In this document: piece after piece, positions 15,955 to 23,606 of the stretch
Layout of the letters: each line of letters starts with the position of its first letter
How positions within the stretch are numbered: position 1 is the first letter of the stretch
Assembly (NCBI GenBank): GCA_050944855.1
Contig: JBMNRU010000007.1
Location: 62,001-126,000, forward strand
DNA from: Lactonifactor sp050944855
Lineage (GTDB): Bacteria > Bacillota > Clostridia > Lachnospirales > Lachnospiraceae
Direction: 5' to 3'
DNA: 64,000 nucleotides
Position numbers and translations under genes: made by a program
Notes under the pieces: model-generated
The model's input: only the letters and a program-made list of their open reading frames with translations
Told to the model about the DNA's origin: nothing
Database searches by the model: none

Positions 15955-15983
15955 TTGCAGAATAATAGGAAATTGAATAATAT
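15955..15983 (+). promoter_or_regulatory. Predicted sigma-A promoter of groESL
   Basis: TTGCAG (15955-15960) and TAATAT (15978-15983) have a 17-base spacer. The expected start point lies just before the CIRCE element, so HrcA bound there would block initiation. Confidence 0.75.
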
Positions 15984-15994
15984 ATGACTATCGG

Positions 15995-16021
15995 TTAGCA
16001 CTCGAACGAAATGAGTGCTAA
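15995..16021 (+). promoter_or_regulatory. CIRCE operator (HrcA binding site)
   Basis: TTAGCACTC (15995-16003), nine spacer bases, and GAGTGCTAA (16013-16021) make an exact match to the CIRCE inverted repeat. In Firmicutes the repressor HrcA binds it and is released on heat shock. hrcA itself is not in the window. Confidence 0.97.
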
Positions 16022-16059
16022 TAAACCAAAAAAGAAAGAGTATTAAGGAGGCAATAGAT

Positions 16060-16332
16060 ATGAAGTTAGTTCCATTGGAAGACAGAGTTGTATTAAAAGA
16101 GTTAGTTGCAGAAGAAACAACGAAGTCCGGTATTGTATTACCGGGACAGGCACAGGAAAAACCACAGCAGGCAGAGGTTGTAGCAGTAGGACCTGGCACA
16201 GAAAAAGTAAAAATGCAGGTTAAAGTTGGAGATATGGTTATTTACTCCAAATATGCAGGTACTAACGTAAAATTACAGGAAGATGAGTATATTATCGTAA
16301 AACATGGCGACATTTTAGCAGTAGTAGAATAA
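16060..16332 (+). CDS. groES: Co-chaperonin GroES
   Basis: The 90-residue heptameric lid of the GroEL chaperonin. The start MKLVPLEDRVVLKEL, the mobile-loop region ETTKSGIVLPGQAQEKPQ and the KVGDMVIYSKYAGTNVK segment are typical. ATG 16060 follows TTAAGGAGG. It is the first gene of the two-gene groESL operon controlled by the CIRCE operator just upstream, so expression should rise on heat or protein-folding stress. Confidence 0.97.
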   Translation: MKLVPLEDRVVLKELVAEETTKSGIVLPGQAQEKPQQAEVVAVGPGTEKVKMQVKVGDMVIYSKYAGTNVKLQEDEYIIVKHGDILAVVE

Positions 16333-16365
16333 TTATAAGACTTGTGAATCAGGAGGAATGTTATT

Positions 16366-17985
16366 ATGGCAAAAGAGATTAAATACGGAGCTGAGGCAAG
16401 AGCCGCTCTTGAAGAAGGCGTTAATAAATTAGCAAATACGGTACGCGTTACCATCGGACCAAAAGGAAGAAATGTAGTATTGGATAAATCTTTCGGTGCT
16501 CCGTTGATTACCAATGACGGTGTTACGATCGCTAAAGAAATCGAGCTGGAAGACGGTTTTGAAAACATGGGCGCACAGCTGATCCGTGAAGTAGCTTCCA
16601 AGACTAACGATGTTGCAGGTGATGGTACAACAACCGCAACCGTACTGGCTCAGGCAATGGTAAACGAAGGTATGAAAAACCTGGCAGCAGGCGCTAATCC
16701 AATCGTACTTCGTAAGGGTATGAAAAAAGCTACAGATGCAGCTGTAGAAGCTATTAAGGAAATGAGCAGCAGCATTACAGGAAAAGAGCAGATCGCGAGA
16801 GTAGCAGCTGTTTCTTCCGGTGATGAAGCGGTTGGTGCACTGGTAGCTGACGCTATGGATAAAGTTTCCAAAGACGGCGTTATCACAGTAGAAGAGTCCA
16901 AAACCATGCAGACAGAACTGGATCTGGTAGAAGGTATGCAGTTTGACAGAGGATACATTTCTCCTTATATGTCTACAGATATGGAAAAGATGGTTGCTGA
17001 ACTGGAAGAGCCATATATCCTGATCACAGATAAGAAGATCACAAATATCCAGGAGATTCTTCCTGTATTAGAGCAGATTGTTAAGACAGGTGCAAGACTG
17101 CTTATCATTGCAGAAGATGTAGAAGGCGAAGCTTTAACAACCTTAATCGTTAACAAATTAAGAGGAACTTTCTCTGTTGCAGCTGTAAAAGCTCCTGCAT
17201 ACGGTGAGAGAAGAAAAGCTATGTTACAGGATATCGCTATCCTGACAGGCGGTCAGGTAATCTCTGATGAAGTCGGCTTAGAACTGAAAGATGTTACCAT
17301 TGAACAGTTAGGACGTGCAAAATCAGTTAAGATTGAAAAAGAAAGCACAGTAATTGTTGACGGTGCCGGCGATAAAGAGGAAATCCAGACAAGAATTGCT
17401 CAGTTAAGAGCTCAGGCTGCAGAGACAAAATCTGATTTTGATAAAGAAAAATTACAGGAAAGACTTGCAAAACTGGCAGGCGGCGTAGCTGTAATCCGTG
17501 TTGGTGCTGCAACTGAAACAGAAATGAAAGAAGCAAAACTGCGTATGGAAGATGCTTTAAATGCTACACGTGCTGCTGTAGAAGAGGGTATCGTAGCAGG
17601 CGGTGGTTCTGCATATATCCACGCAACAAAGAAACTGACAGAATTGGTAGATTCTCTGGAAGGTGATGAAAAGACTGGCGCTAAGATTATTATGAAGGCG
17701 CTGGAAGCTCCATTATATCATATTGTAGCTAACGCAGGTCTGGAAGGTTCTGTCGTTATCAATAAAGTAAGAGAAGCTGAAATAGGCTATGGATTTGATG
17801 CATACAAAGAAGAGTATGTGGATATGGTAGCTGCCGGAATTCTTGATCCTGCAAAAGTTACAAGAAGTGCTTTGCAGAATGCAACCAGCGTTGCTTCTAC
17901 TTTGCTTACAACAGAATCTGTTGTATCTACAATTAAAGAGCCAGCTCCGGCAATGCCAGCAGGCGGCGCACCGGGAATGATGTAA
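16366..17985 (+). CDS. groEL: Chaperonin GroEL
   Basis: The 539-residue ATP-driven chaperonin that folds proteins inside its double-ring cavity. All diagnostic segments are visible: GPKGRNVVLDKSFGAP, the nucleotide-binding DGTTTATVLAQA, and the Gly/Met-rich tail ending GGAPGMM. Length is normal. It follows groES by 33 bases with AGGAGG before the ATG. A strong hairpin terminator lies 37 bases after the stop, so the operon contains only these two genes. Confidence 0.98.
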   Translation: MAKEIKYGAEARAALEEGVNKLANTVRVTIGPKGRNVVLDKSFGAPLITNDGVTIAKEIELEDGFENMGAQLIREVASKTNDVAGDGTTTATVLAQAMVNEGMKNLAAGANPIVLRKGMKKATDAAVEAIKEMSSSITGKEQIARVAAVSSGDEAVGALVADAMDKVSKDGVITVEESKTMQTELDLVEGMQFDRGYISPYMSTDMEKMVAELEEPYILITDKKITNIQEILPVLEQIVKTGARLLIIAEDVEGEALTTLIVNKLRGTFSVAAVKAPAYGERRKAMLQDIAILTGGQVISDEVGLELKDVTIEQLGRAKSVKIEKESTVIVDGAGDKEEIQTRIAQLRAQAAETKSDFDKEKLQERLAKLAGGVAVIRVGAATETEMKEAKLRMEDALNATRAAVEEGIVAGGGSAYIHATKKLTELVDSLEGDEKTGAKIIMKALEAPLYHIVANAGLEGSVVINKVREAEIGYGFDAYKEEYVDMVAAGILDPAKVTRSALQNATSVASTLLTTESVVSTIKEPAPAMPAGGAPGMM

Positions 17986-18021
17986 TTCAGACACCAGAAC
18001 CGGAGCGGTGTGGTAAATTTT

Positions 18022-18054
18022 CAGGGTTAACGTCGTAGACGTTAACCCTGTTTT
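18022..18054 (+). terminator. Intrinsic terminator of groESL
   Basis: A perfect 13-bp stem CAGGGTTAACGTC / GACGTTAACCCTG (18022-18034 with 18038-18050) around a GTA loop, followed by TTTTAT. Confidence 0.9.
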
Positions 18055-18094
18055 ATGTTACAATAAATAGAAATAAATAAAACAGGAGATAAGA

Positions 18095-18595
18095 ATGAGC
18101 GATTTATATTTTGAACAGCTGGTACCGAAAAAGAAAACGGGCAGGGATATGTTTACAAAAGTGAGCTTGATTGTATTGACTGTACTGGTAGCAATAGCCG
18201 GACTGGCGATTCCAATTTGCTTTATTTTGGCTATTGCTCTTGCCTTCGCAGATTATTATGTGATTCCCTCACTGCATGTGGAATATGATTATCTCTATGT
18301 GAATGGAGAACTGGATGTTACAAAGGTAATAGCCCGGTCCAGACGCAAGAAGATGTTGAGCCTGGATGTCCGTGAGATGGAGCTTATGGCGCCTGCAGCA
18401 TCGCATCGTATGGATTACTACAATCATAATTCAAAATTGCCGGTGCATGATTATTCCTCAGGGAATAAGCCGGACAAGACATATGCCATGATTATTCCTG
18501 TAAATCAGGTGCAGAGTAAAGTGCTTCTGGAATTGGAGGAAGACATGTATGACAGCATATACAAATCTGCGCCAAGAAAAGTTTTTAATGATTGA
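18095..18595 (+). CDS. Two-segment membrane protein of unknown function (DUF6106-like)
   Basis: A 166-residue protein that I place tentatively in the DUF6106 group common in Lachnospiraceae. Residues about 22-57 are strongly hydrophobic (VSLIVLTVLVAIAGLAIP and CFILAIALAFADYYV), probably two adjoining membrane segments. A cytoplasmic part follows, starting HVEYDYLYVNGELDVTKVI. This recalls the PH-like fold of small bacterial membrane proteins, where a YxYxNGxLxV strand is followed by a basic SRRKKM turn, but that is inference. AGGAGATAAGA precedes ATG 18095. It is alone after the groESL terminator; the next promoter begins inside its stop codon. Confidence 0.7.
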   Translation: MSDLYFEQLVPKKKTGRDMFTKVSLIVLTVLVAIAGLAIPICFILAIALAFADYYVIPSLHVEYDYLYVNGELDVTKVIARSRRKKMLSLDVREMELMAPAASHRMDYYNHNSKLPVHDYSSGNKPDKTYAMIIPVNQVQSKVLLELEEDMYDSIYKSAPRKVFND

Positions 18596-18620
18596 CAGAG
18601 AGTTGTTATTTTGATAAACT
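18592..18620 (+). promoter_or_regulatory. Predicted sigma-A promoter of guaB
   Basis: A consensus TTGACA (18592-18597) overlaps the stop codon of the preceding gene. After 17 bases comes TAAACT (18615-18620), preceded by a TGA extended -10. It would give guaB a leader of roughly 165 bases that contains the tandem 61-bp repeat. Confidence 0.75.
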
Positions 18621-18629
18621 AAACAATTA

Positions 18630-18750
18630 TACCCGAAGGGCATACCGTAATACATACCCTGCGGGTGGGCGTGCTTCGCACGACAAGGGATACCCGGAGG
18701 GCATACCGTAATACATACCCTGCGGGCAGGCGTGCTTCGCACGACAAGGT
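18630..18750. repeat. Tandem 61-bp GC-rich repeat in the guaB leader (two copies)
   Basis: Two direct copies, 18630-18690 and 18691-18750, differ at only a few positions. Each contains an inverted pair of CCCG and CGGG boxes around CATACCGTAATACATA, and a hairpin CGTGC-TTC-GCACG. The copies are richer in G+C than their surroundings. Partial matches occur at 26103-26132 (CGGGCAGG, GTGCTTTGCACGA) and weakly near 22038-22053 (CCCGATAGGGTATGC). A dispersed intergenic repeat family (REP-like) is likely; a role as a guaB leader element is possible but unproven. Confidence 0.85.
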
Positions 18751-18790
18751 ATATGAATATAAGATGCACAACCAGAAAAGGAGAGAGGAC

Positions 18791-20245
18791 ATGGGAAAAA
18801 TTATTGGAGAAGGTATTACATTCGATGATGTACTGTTGGTTCCGCAGTATTCAGAGGTGACCCCTAATATGGTAGATTTATCCACATATCTCACAAAAAC
18901 AGTGAAGCTTAACATTCCAATGATGAGTGCAGGCATGGACACTGTAACGGAACATCGCATGGCAATTGCCATGGCAAGACAGGGTGGAATTGGTATTATT
19001 CACAAAAATATGTCAATTGAGCAGCAGGCTGATGAAGTAGATAAAGTAAAGCGTTCTGAAAATGGGGTTATTACAGATCCATTTTTTTTATCACCGGAGC
19101 ACACACTGGAAGATGCGAATAATCTGATGGCTAAGTTCCGTATTTCTGGTGTGCCGATTACCGAAGGCAGAAAGTTAGTAGGTATTATTACAAACCGTGA
19201 TCTGAAGTTTGAAGAAGATTTCAGCAAGAAGATCAAAGAATCTATGACTTCCGAAGGTCTGATCACAGCAAAAGAGGGCATTACCTTAGAAGAAGCGAAG
19301 CGTATTCTGGCGCAGGCCAGAAAGGAAAAGCTTCCGATCGTAGATGATGATTTTAACTTGAAAGGTTTAATTACCATTAAAGATATTGAAAAGCAGATTA
19401 AGTATCCATTATCAGCCAAGGATTCCCAGGGACGTTTATTATGCGGAGCCGCTGTAGGAATTACAAACAATATTATGGATCGTGTAGATGCTTTGGTTAA
19501 GTCGCATGTTGATGTAATCGTAGTAGATTCCGCTCATGGCCATTCTAAAAATATCATCAATGCAGTTCGTATGATAAAAGAAGGCTATCCGGATTTGCAG
19601 CTTATTGCCGGTAATGTGGCAACGGGAGCAGCAACAAAGGCGCTGATTGAGGCCGGTGTAGATGCGGTTAAGGTAGGTATCGGCCCTGGTTCTATCTGTA
19701 CAACCCGTGTTGTTGCAGGTATTGGTGTGCCGCAGATTTCTGCAGTTATGGAATGTTATGAAGCAGCGAAGGAGTACGGTATTCCGATTATTGCGGATGG
19801 CGGTATCAAGTATTCCGGTGATATGACGAAGGCAATCGCAGCCGGCGCCAATGTCTGCATGATGGGCAGTATGTTTGCCGGATGCGATGAGAGCCCGGGA
19901 GAATTCGAATTATATCAGGGAAGAAAGTTTAAAGTATACCGTGGAATGGGATCCATTGCGGCTATGGAAAACGGAAGTAAAGACCGTTATTTCCAGACAG
20001 ACGCTAAGAAACTGGTTCCGGAAGGCGTAGAGGGACGTGTTGCTTATAAAGGAAGTATAGAAGATACTATCTTCCAGTTGGTCGGCGGTATTCGATCCGG
20101 TATGGGATACTGCGGAGCAAAGGACATTGAAACGCTTAAGACGACGGGACAGTTTGTTAAAATTTCAGCAGCATCTTTGAAAGAATCTCATCCGCATGAC
20201 ATCCATATTACAAAAGAGGCACCTAATTATAGTGTGGATAATTAG
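18791..20245 (+). CDS. guaB: Inosine-5'-monophosphate dehydrogenase
   Basis: Oxidises IMP to XMP with NAD+, the committed step toward GTP. The 484-residue enzyme has the TIM-barrel start TFDDVLLVPQYSEV, a CBS-domain pair at about residues 95-205, and the catalytic loop GIGPGSICTTR with Cys303. The mobile flap and the GYCGAKDIETL segment are also present. ATG 18791 follows GGAGAG; a longer frame reaches back through the repeats but has no ribosome site. GTP made by this pathway is the signal read by CodY, encoded 3 kb upstream. Confidence 0.97.
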   Translation: MGKIIGEGITFDDVLLVPQYSEVTPNMVDLSTYLTKTVKLNIPMMSAGMDTVTEHRMAIAMARQGGIGIIHKNMSIEQQADEVDKVKRSENGVITDPFFLSPEHTLEDANNLMAKFRISGVPITEGRKLVGIITNRDLKFEEDFSKKIKESMTSEGLITAKEGITLEEAKRILAQARKEKLPIVDDDFNLKGLITIKDIEKQIKYPLSAKDSQGRLLCGAAVGITNNIMDRVDALVKSHVDVIVVDSAHGHSKNIINAVRMIKEGYPDLQLIAGNVATGAATKALIEAGVDAVKVGIGPGSICTTRVVAGIGVPQISAVMECYEAAKEYGIPIIADGGIKYSGDMTKAIAAGANVCMMGSMFAGCDESPGEFELYQGRKFKVYRGMGSIAAMENGSKDRYFQTDAKKLVPEGVEGRVAYKGSIEDTIFQLVGGIRSGMGYCGAKDIETLKTTGQFVKISAASLKESHPHDIHITKEAPNYSVDN

Positions 20246-20289
20246 TATTTTGATATATCTGACATTTATTTTAGAACAAGGTTATGTAG

Positions 20290-20324
20290 CAGAGGGTGAG
20301 AATCTTTCTCATCCTCTGTTTTTT
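20290..20324 (+). terminator. Intrinsic terminator of guaB
   Basis: CAGAGGGTGAGAA pairs with TTCTCATCCTCTG (one G-T position) and is followed by six T. Confidence 0.85.
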
Positions 20325-20377
20325 GCTCCATGAGTATAGGGCAAACCGTTTTACAGATGAATCAGGAAGGGTGAATT

Positions 20378-21091
20378 ATGGGGAGAAGAACCGGAAGATA
20401 TATGTCCCGCAGACAGAGGCGCAGGCGGCAGCTTAGACGGAAAATTATGTTGTTCGGCTTGATTTTTTTATGCGCGGCATTCGGGATTTTATTGATAAAA
20501 AATACCTTAAAAGAAAAAGAAGCAAAAAAGGCGATGGATGATACGACCGTCTCTTTTACGGGGGCCCCACCGCTGGATGTACAGCTTTTAACTATCAATG
20601 AATATTCCCGTCCGGCTATTGCAATATCCGGAATTAAGGGAATAGTAGTGCATTATACTGCCAATCCGGGAAGTACGGCACAGGAAAACCGGAATTATTT
20701 TGAGGGACTGAAAGATTCCCACGAAACCAAAGTAAGCAGTCATTTTATCGTTGGCCTGGACGGGGAAGTGATTCAGTGTATTCCCAGCAGCGAGATCGCC
20801 TATGCGTCCAATGAAAGGAATACGGATACATTATCTATAGAATGTTGTCATCCGGATGAGAGCGGTGAGTTCCGGGAGGCTACCTATGATTCCCTGGTAC
20901 AGCTGACAGGCTGGCTGTGTGAGCGGTTTGGGCTTACGTCAGAAAATGTAATTCGTCACTATGATGTTACCGGTAAAAATTGCCCTAAATATTTTGTGGA
21001 GAATGAAGTGGCCTGGGAAAAGTTTCGTGAGGATGTAGAAGAACAAATTCAGATTGTGAAAAATGAACAGAAAGAGGCAGGGGAGTCATAA
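20378..21091 (+). CDS. Membrane-anchored N-acetylmuramoyl-L-alanine amidase (Amidase_2)
   Basis: A 237-residue zinc amidase that would cut the bond between muramic acid and the stem peptide. A very basic N terminus (RRTGRYMSRRQRRRRQ) and one membrane segment at about residues 23-41 anchor the catalytic domain outside the cell. The zinc ligands of the family are visible as His92 (VVHYTANPG), His194 (RHYDVTG) and Cys202 (KNCPK). No cell-wall-binding repeats are present, unlike the transpeptidase two genes on. It is preceded by GGAAGGG and stands between the guaB terminator and the promoter of the next gene. Confidence 0.9.
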   Translation: MGRRTGRYMSRRQRRRRQLRRKIMLFGLIFLCAAFGILLIKNTLKEKEAKKAMDDTTVSFTGAPPLDVQLLTINEYSRPAIAISGIKGIVVHYTANPGSTAQENRNYFEGLKDSHETKVSSHFIVGLDGEVIQCIPSSEIAYASNERNTDTLSIECCHPDESGEFREATYDSLVQLTGWLCERFGLTSENVIRHYDVTGKNCPKYFVENEVAWEKFREDVEEQIQIVKNEQKEAGES

Positions 21092-21113
21092 AAAATTAAT
21101 GAGAAAATCACCG

Positions 21114-21141
21114 TTGCAATCTTTTGGAATTATGTTACAAT
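21114..21141 (+). promoter_or_regulatory. Predicted sigma-A promoter of the nitroreductase gene
   Basis: TTGCAA (21114-21119), a 16-base spacer, and TACAAT (21136-21141) with a TGT extended -10, about 90 bases before the start codon. Confidence 0.65.
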
Positions 21142-21230
21142 TATATTACGGAAAAATTAAGTAAGAAAGTGTAAGTACTTTTTATGCTCGGATGGGTATA
21201 AAATACAGTATTACACAGATGGAGGAAGTT

Positions 21231-21995
21231 ATGAATTTGTATGAGGCAATCCATTTACGAAAGTCCGTCCGTAATTATGAAATGATGCCAATTGCACCTG
21301 AGATTCTTCAGGAATTGCTGGATTATTATAAAGAAACAGAAGGATTGAATGCGGGGATTCGCACAGAAATTGCGATTATGGATAATACCAAAGGGCAGAA
21401 CAGGATCAAAGGGCTGTTTCCTGTAAGAGCACCCTATTATCTTGCTATTTATTCTGAAGAAAAAGATCGTGCACAGATGAATGCCGGGTATATTATGGAA
21501 CAGTTAAGTTTGTTTCTGTGTACGAAAGGGATCGGAAGCTGTTTTTTAGGGGCATCGCTTCCCCCCAGAAGTATGCGGAAAACGGATGACAAGAAACTGG
21601 TAATTCTTATGGCCTTTGGAAAAGAGAAGGATAAAAAGAAAAGAAGAGCGTCAGAAGCAAACCGTATGTCATTGGAAGAACTTTGCGTGTACAAAGAAGT
21701 GCCCCGTCAGTGGATGAAACAGCTGTTGGAGGCGGCGCGTCTGGCTCCTTCCAGTATGAATAGCCAGCCATGGCGATTTGTAGTGTATGACAGTCGGATC
21801 CATATCTTTGCAAAACGGCATAATTCCGACCGCCTTGGGAAATGGGAAGAATTCAATTTTGGAATTATGTTGTCTCATCTTATGGTGGTGGCAGAAGAAT
21901 TATGGCTGGATGTAGATTTGATCCGCCTGGATGATATCAGTCATAAGAAATTTTCTAATAACCAATATATTATCAGCGCTATTTTGCGCACGTGA
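21231..21995 (+). CDS. Nitroreductase family protein (TM1586-like)
   Basis: A 254-residue FMN-dependent oxidoreductase of the nitroreductase superfamily, nearest to the group named after Thermotoga TM1586, in which two half-domains are joined in one chain. Typical segments are NLYEAIHLRKSVRNYE at the start and LLEAARLAPSSMNSQPWRFVV at about residues 163-183, the usual FMN phosphate-binding region. The physiological substrate is unknown. ATG 21231 follows GGAGG by five bases. The gene has its own promoter and a strong terminator, so it is monocistronic. Confidence 0.85.
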   Translation: MNLYEAIHLRKSVRNYEMMPIAPEILQELLDYYKETEGLNAGIRTEIAIMDNTKGQNRIKGLFPVRAPYYLAIYSEEKDRAQMNAGYIMEQLSLFLCTKGIGSCFLGASLPPRSMRKTDDKKLVILMAFGKEKDKKKRRASEANRMSLEELCVYKEVPRQWMKQLLEAARLAPSSMNSQPWRFVVYDSRIHIFAKRHNSDRLGKWEEFNFGIMLSHLMVVAEELWLDVDLIRLDDISHKKFSNNQYIISAILRT

Positions 21996-22001
21996 ATAAA
22001 G

Positions 22002-22036
22002 ACGCTGTGAAGGTGAGATCCTTTACAGCGTTTTTT
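22002..22036 (+). terminator. Intrinsic terminator of the nitroreductase gene
   Basis: ACGCTGTGAAGG (22002-22013) pairs with CCTTTACAGCGT (22020-22031) with one mismatch, followed by six T. Confidence 0.88.
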
Positions 22037-22078
22037 AGTCCCGATAGGGTATGCAAAGGATAAAAAGGAGAGAAGTAA

Positions 22079-23533
22079 ATGAAGAAAGTAGTTATGATTG
22101 TATGCATGATAATCAGTCTGTCCCTGACGGCAGTTTCCATATGGGCACAGCCATCAGGAACAGGCTGGCAATATGAGAACGGAAGCTGGTATTATCTGGA
22201 AGAAAGTGGAGTTATGGTTACGGGCTGGCTTTACGAAAGGGATAACTGGTATTATTTAAACGGGGATGGAACCATGGCCACAGGCTGGCTAAATAAAGGA
22301 GAAAACTGGTACTATCTGAAAGAAGATGGAGCCATGGCTACAGGCTGGCTAAATGAAGGAGGAAGCTGGTATTATCTGAAAGAAGATGGAGTCATGGCCA
22401 CAGGCTGGTTAAATGAAGGCGGAAACTGGTATTATCTGAGCGGAAACGGAGCTATGGCCACAGGCTGGCTGAAAGTAAATGGAAACTGGTATTATCTGAG
22501 TGGAAACGGGGCCATGGTCACAGGCTGGCTTCGTGAAAATGGAATTTGGTATTATTTAAAAGAGAATGGAGCCATGGCTACAGGCTGGCTGAATGAAGGA
22601 GGAAGCTGGTATTATCTGAAAGGAAATGGAGCCATGGCTACGGGCTGGCTTTATGAAAGCGGAAGCTGGTATTATCTGAGAGAAAACGGAGCCATGGTTA
22701 CCGGCTGGTTTTGTGAAAATGGAGTTTGGTACTATTTAAGAGAGAATGGAGCCATGGCTGCGGGCTGGCTGAATGAAGGGGGAAGCTGGTATTATCTGGA
22801 AGGAAACGGAGCTATGGCCACAGGCTGGCGAAAAGTAAATGGAAACTGGTATTATCTGTATGGCGGCGGAAGCATGGCGCAGAATACCTGGGTGGATAAT
22901 TGCTATGTGAATGCAGATGGTATGTGGATTTCTCCCTCTGTTCGGGTAGACCAGATGCAGGTGTCAAAGGAAACCTCACAGCTTATTATCGTAGAAGGAA
23001 GTGGGAACAGCGCAGTAGTATCTATGCATGAGAAGCAGGCAGACGGCAGTTGGAAGCAGATTTTGAGGGAGAATGGCAGAATCGGAGCAAATGGTCTGGG
23101 GAAACAGAAGGAAGGCGATAAGAAAACACCGGTGGGTGTTTATTCTCTGGATGATGTTTTTGGGATTCGGCCAAATCCGGGGACGTCTTTGCCATATTTG
23201 CAGGTGCAGAATGGAAACTATTGGGTCGGAGACAGCAGCTCCCCTTATTATAATAGTATGGTGAATATTGCACAGGTAGGACATGTATTTGATACAGGAA
23301 AGTCAGAGCACATTCTTTCCTATGGTGCAGTTTATCATTACTGTGTGGCCATTGGCTATAATAAAGGAAAAACACCGCATCGGGGCTCGGCAATTTTTCT
23401 TCACTGTTCAGGAAGAGGGGCGACGGCAGGATGTGTCAGTATCCCGGAAGCAGATATGATTCGCGTGATTCAGAATCTGCAGGAGGGCGCCAGGATCGTG
23501 ATTGACAGACCAGAGAATATCATGAAATATTAA
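22079..23533 (+). CDS. Secreted L,D-transpeptidase with twelve cell-wall-binding repeats
   Basis: A 484-residue exported protein. A signal peptide (MKKVVMIVCMIISLSLTAVS, cut near residue 23) is followed by twelve perfect-length 20-residue repeats at residues 29-268 of the type GWLNEGGSWYYLKENGAMAT. These are choline/glucan-binding (CW_binding) repeats that tether proteins to wall polymers. The C-terminal part, from about residue 280, is a YkuD-type catalytic domain: KKTPVGVYSLDDVFG, then His442 and the nucleophile Cys452 in LHCSGRGATAGC. Such enzymes make 3-3 cross-links in peptidoglycan or attach proteins. The GGC-less motif (ATAGC rather than SHGC) is a variant, so carboxypeptidase activity is an alternative. 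Confidence 0.88.
   Translation: MKKVVMIVCMIISLSLTAVSIWAQPSGTGWQYENGSWYYLEESGVMVTGWLYERDNWYYLNGDGTMATGWLNKGENWYYLKEDGAMATGWLNEGGSWYYLKEDGVMATGWLNEGGNWYYLSGNGAMATGWLKVNGNWYYLSGNGAMVTGWLRENGIWYYLKENGAMATGWLNEGGSWYYLKGNGAMATGWLYESGSWYYLRENGAMVTGWFCENGVWYYLRENGAMAAGWLNEGGSWYYLEGNGAMATGWRKVNGNWYYLYGGGSMAQNTWVDNCYVNADGMWISPSVRVDQMQVSKETSQLIIVEGSGNSAVVSMHEKQADGSWKQILRENGRIGANGLGKQKEGDKKTPVGVYSLDDVFGIRPNPGTSLPYLQVQNGNYWVGDSSSPYYNSMVNIAQVGHVFDTGKSEHILSYGAVYHYCVAIGYNKGKTPHRGSAIFLHCSGRGATAGCVSIPEADMIRVIQNLQEGARIVIDRPENIMKY
22163..22882 (+). repeat. Twelve tandem 60-bp coding repeats
   Basis: Twelve consecutive 60-base units encode the 20-residue wall-binding modules of the transpeptidase. Units with the same peptide (GWLNEGGSWYYL occurs four times) are also alike at the nucleotide level, suggesting recent duplication and a potential for copy-number change by slippage or recombination. 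Confidence 0.92.
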
Positions 23534-23556
23534 AAGAAAAGAAGGCTTTGTATGAG

Positions 23557-23605
23557 GGTCCGGGAGTACTTGCGCGCAGGCATCTGTATTCCCGGACCGA
23601 GTATT
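23557..23605. terminator. Terminator between the transpeptidase and the convergent amidohydrolase gene
   Basis: GGTCCGGGA (23557-23565) pairs with TCCCGGACC (23590-23598); the inner TAC/GTA bases can extend the stem. A T-run (TATTTTT) follows on the + strand. Confidence 0.75.
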
Positions 23606-23606
23606 T

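Noticed and set aside
16060..17985. Second heat-shock genes (hrcA, grpE, dnaK) expected near CIRCE
   Set aside because: None is present; the terminator after groEL closes a two-gene operon, so the hrcA-dnaK operon must be elsewhere.
18665..18790. N-terminal extension of guaB through the 61-bp repeats
   Set aside because: The frame is open by chance; translation gives an unrelated Arg-rich stretch and no ribosome site, whereas ATG 18791 has GGAGAG and the normal IMPDH start.
22163..22882. Regular 60-base repeats that could be taken for a CRISPR or minisatellite
   Set aside because: The repeats are in frame, contiguous without spacers, and encode wall-binding modules of a secreted protein.
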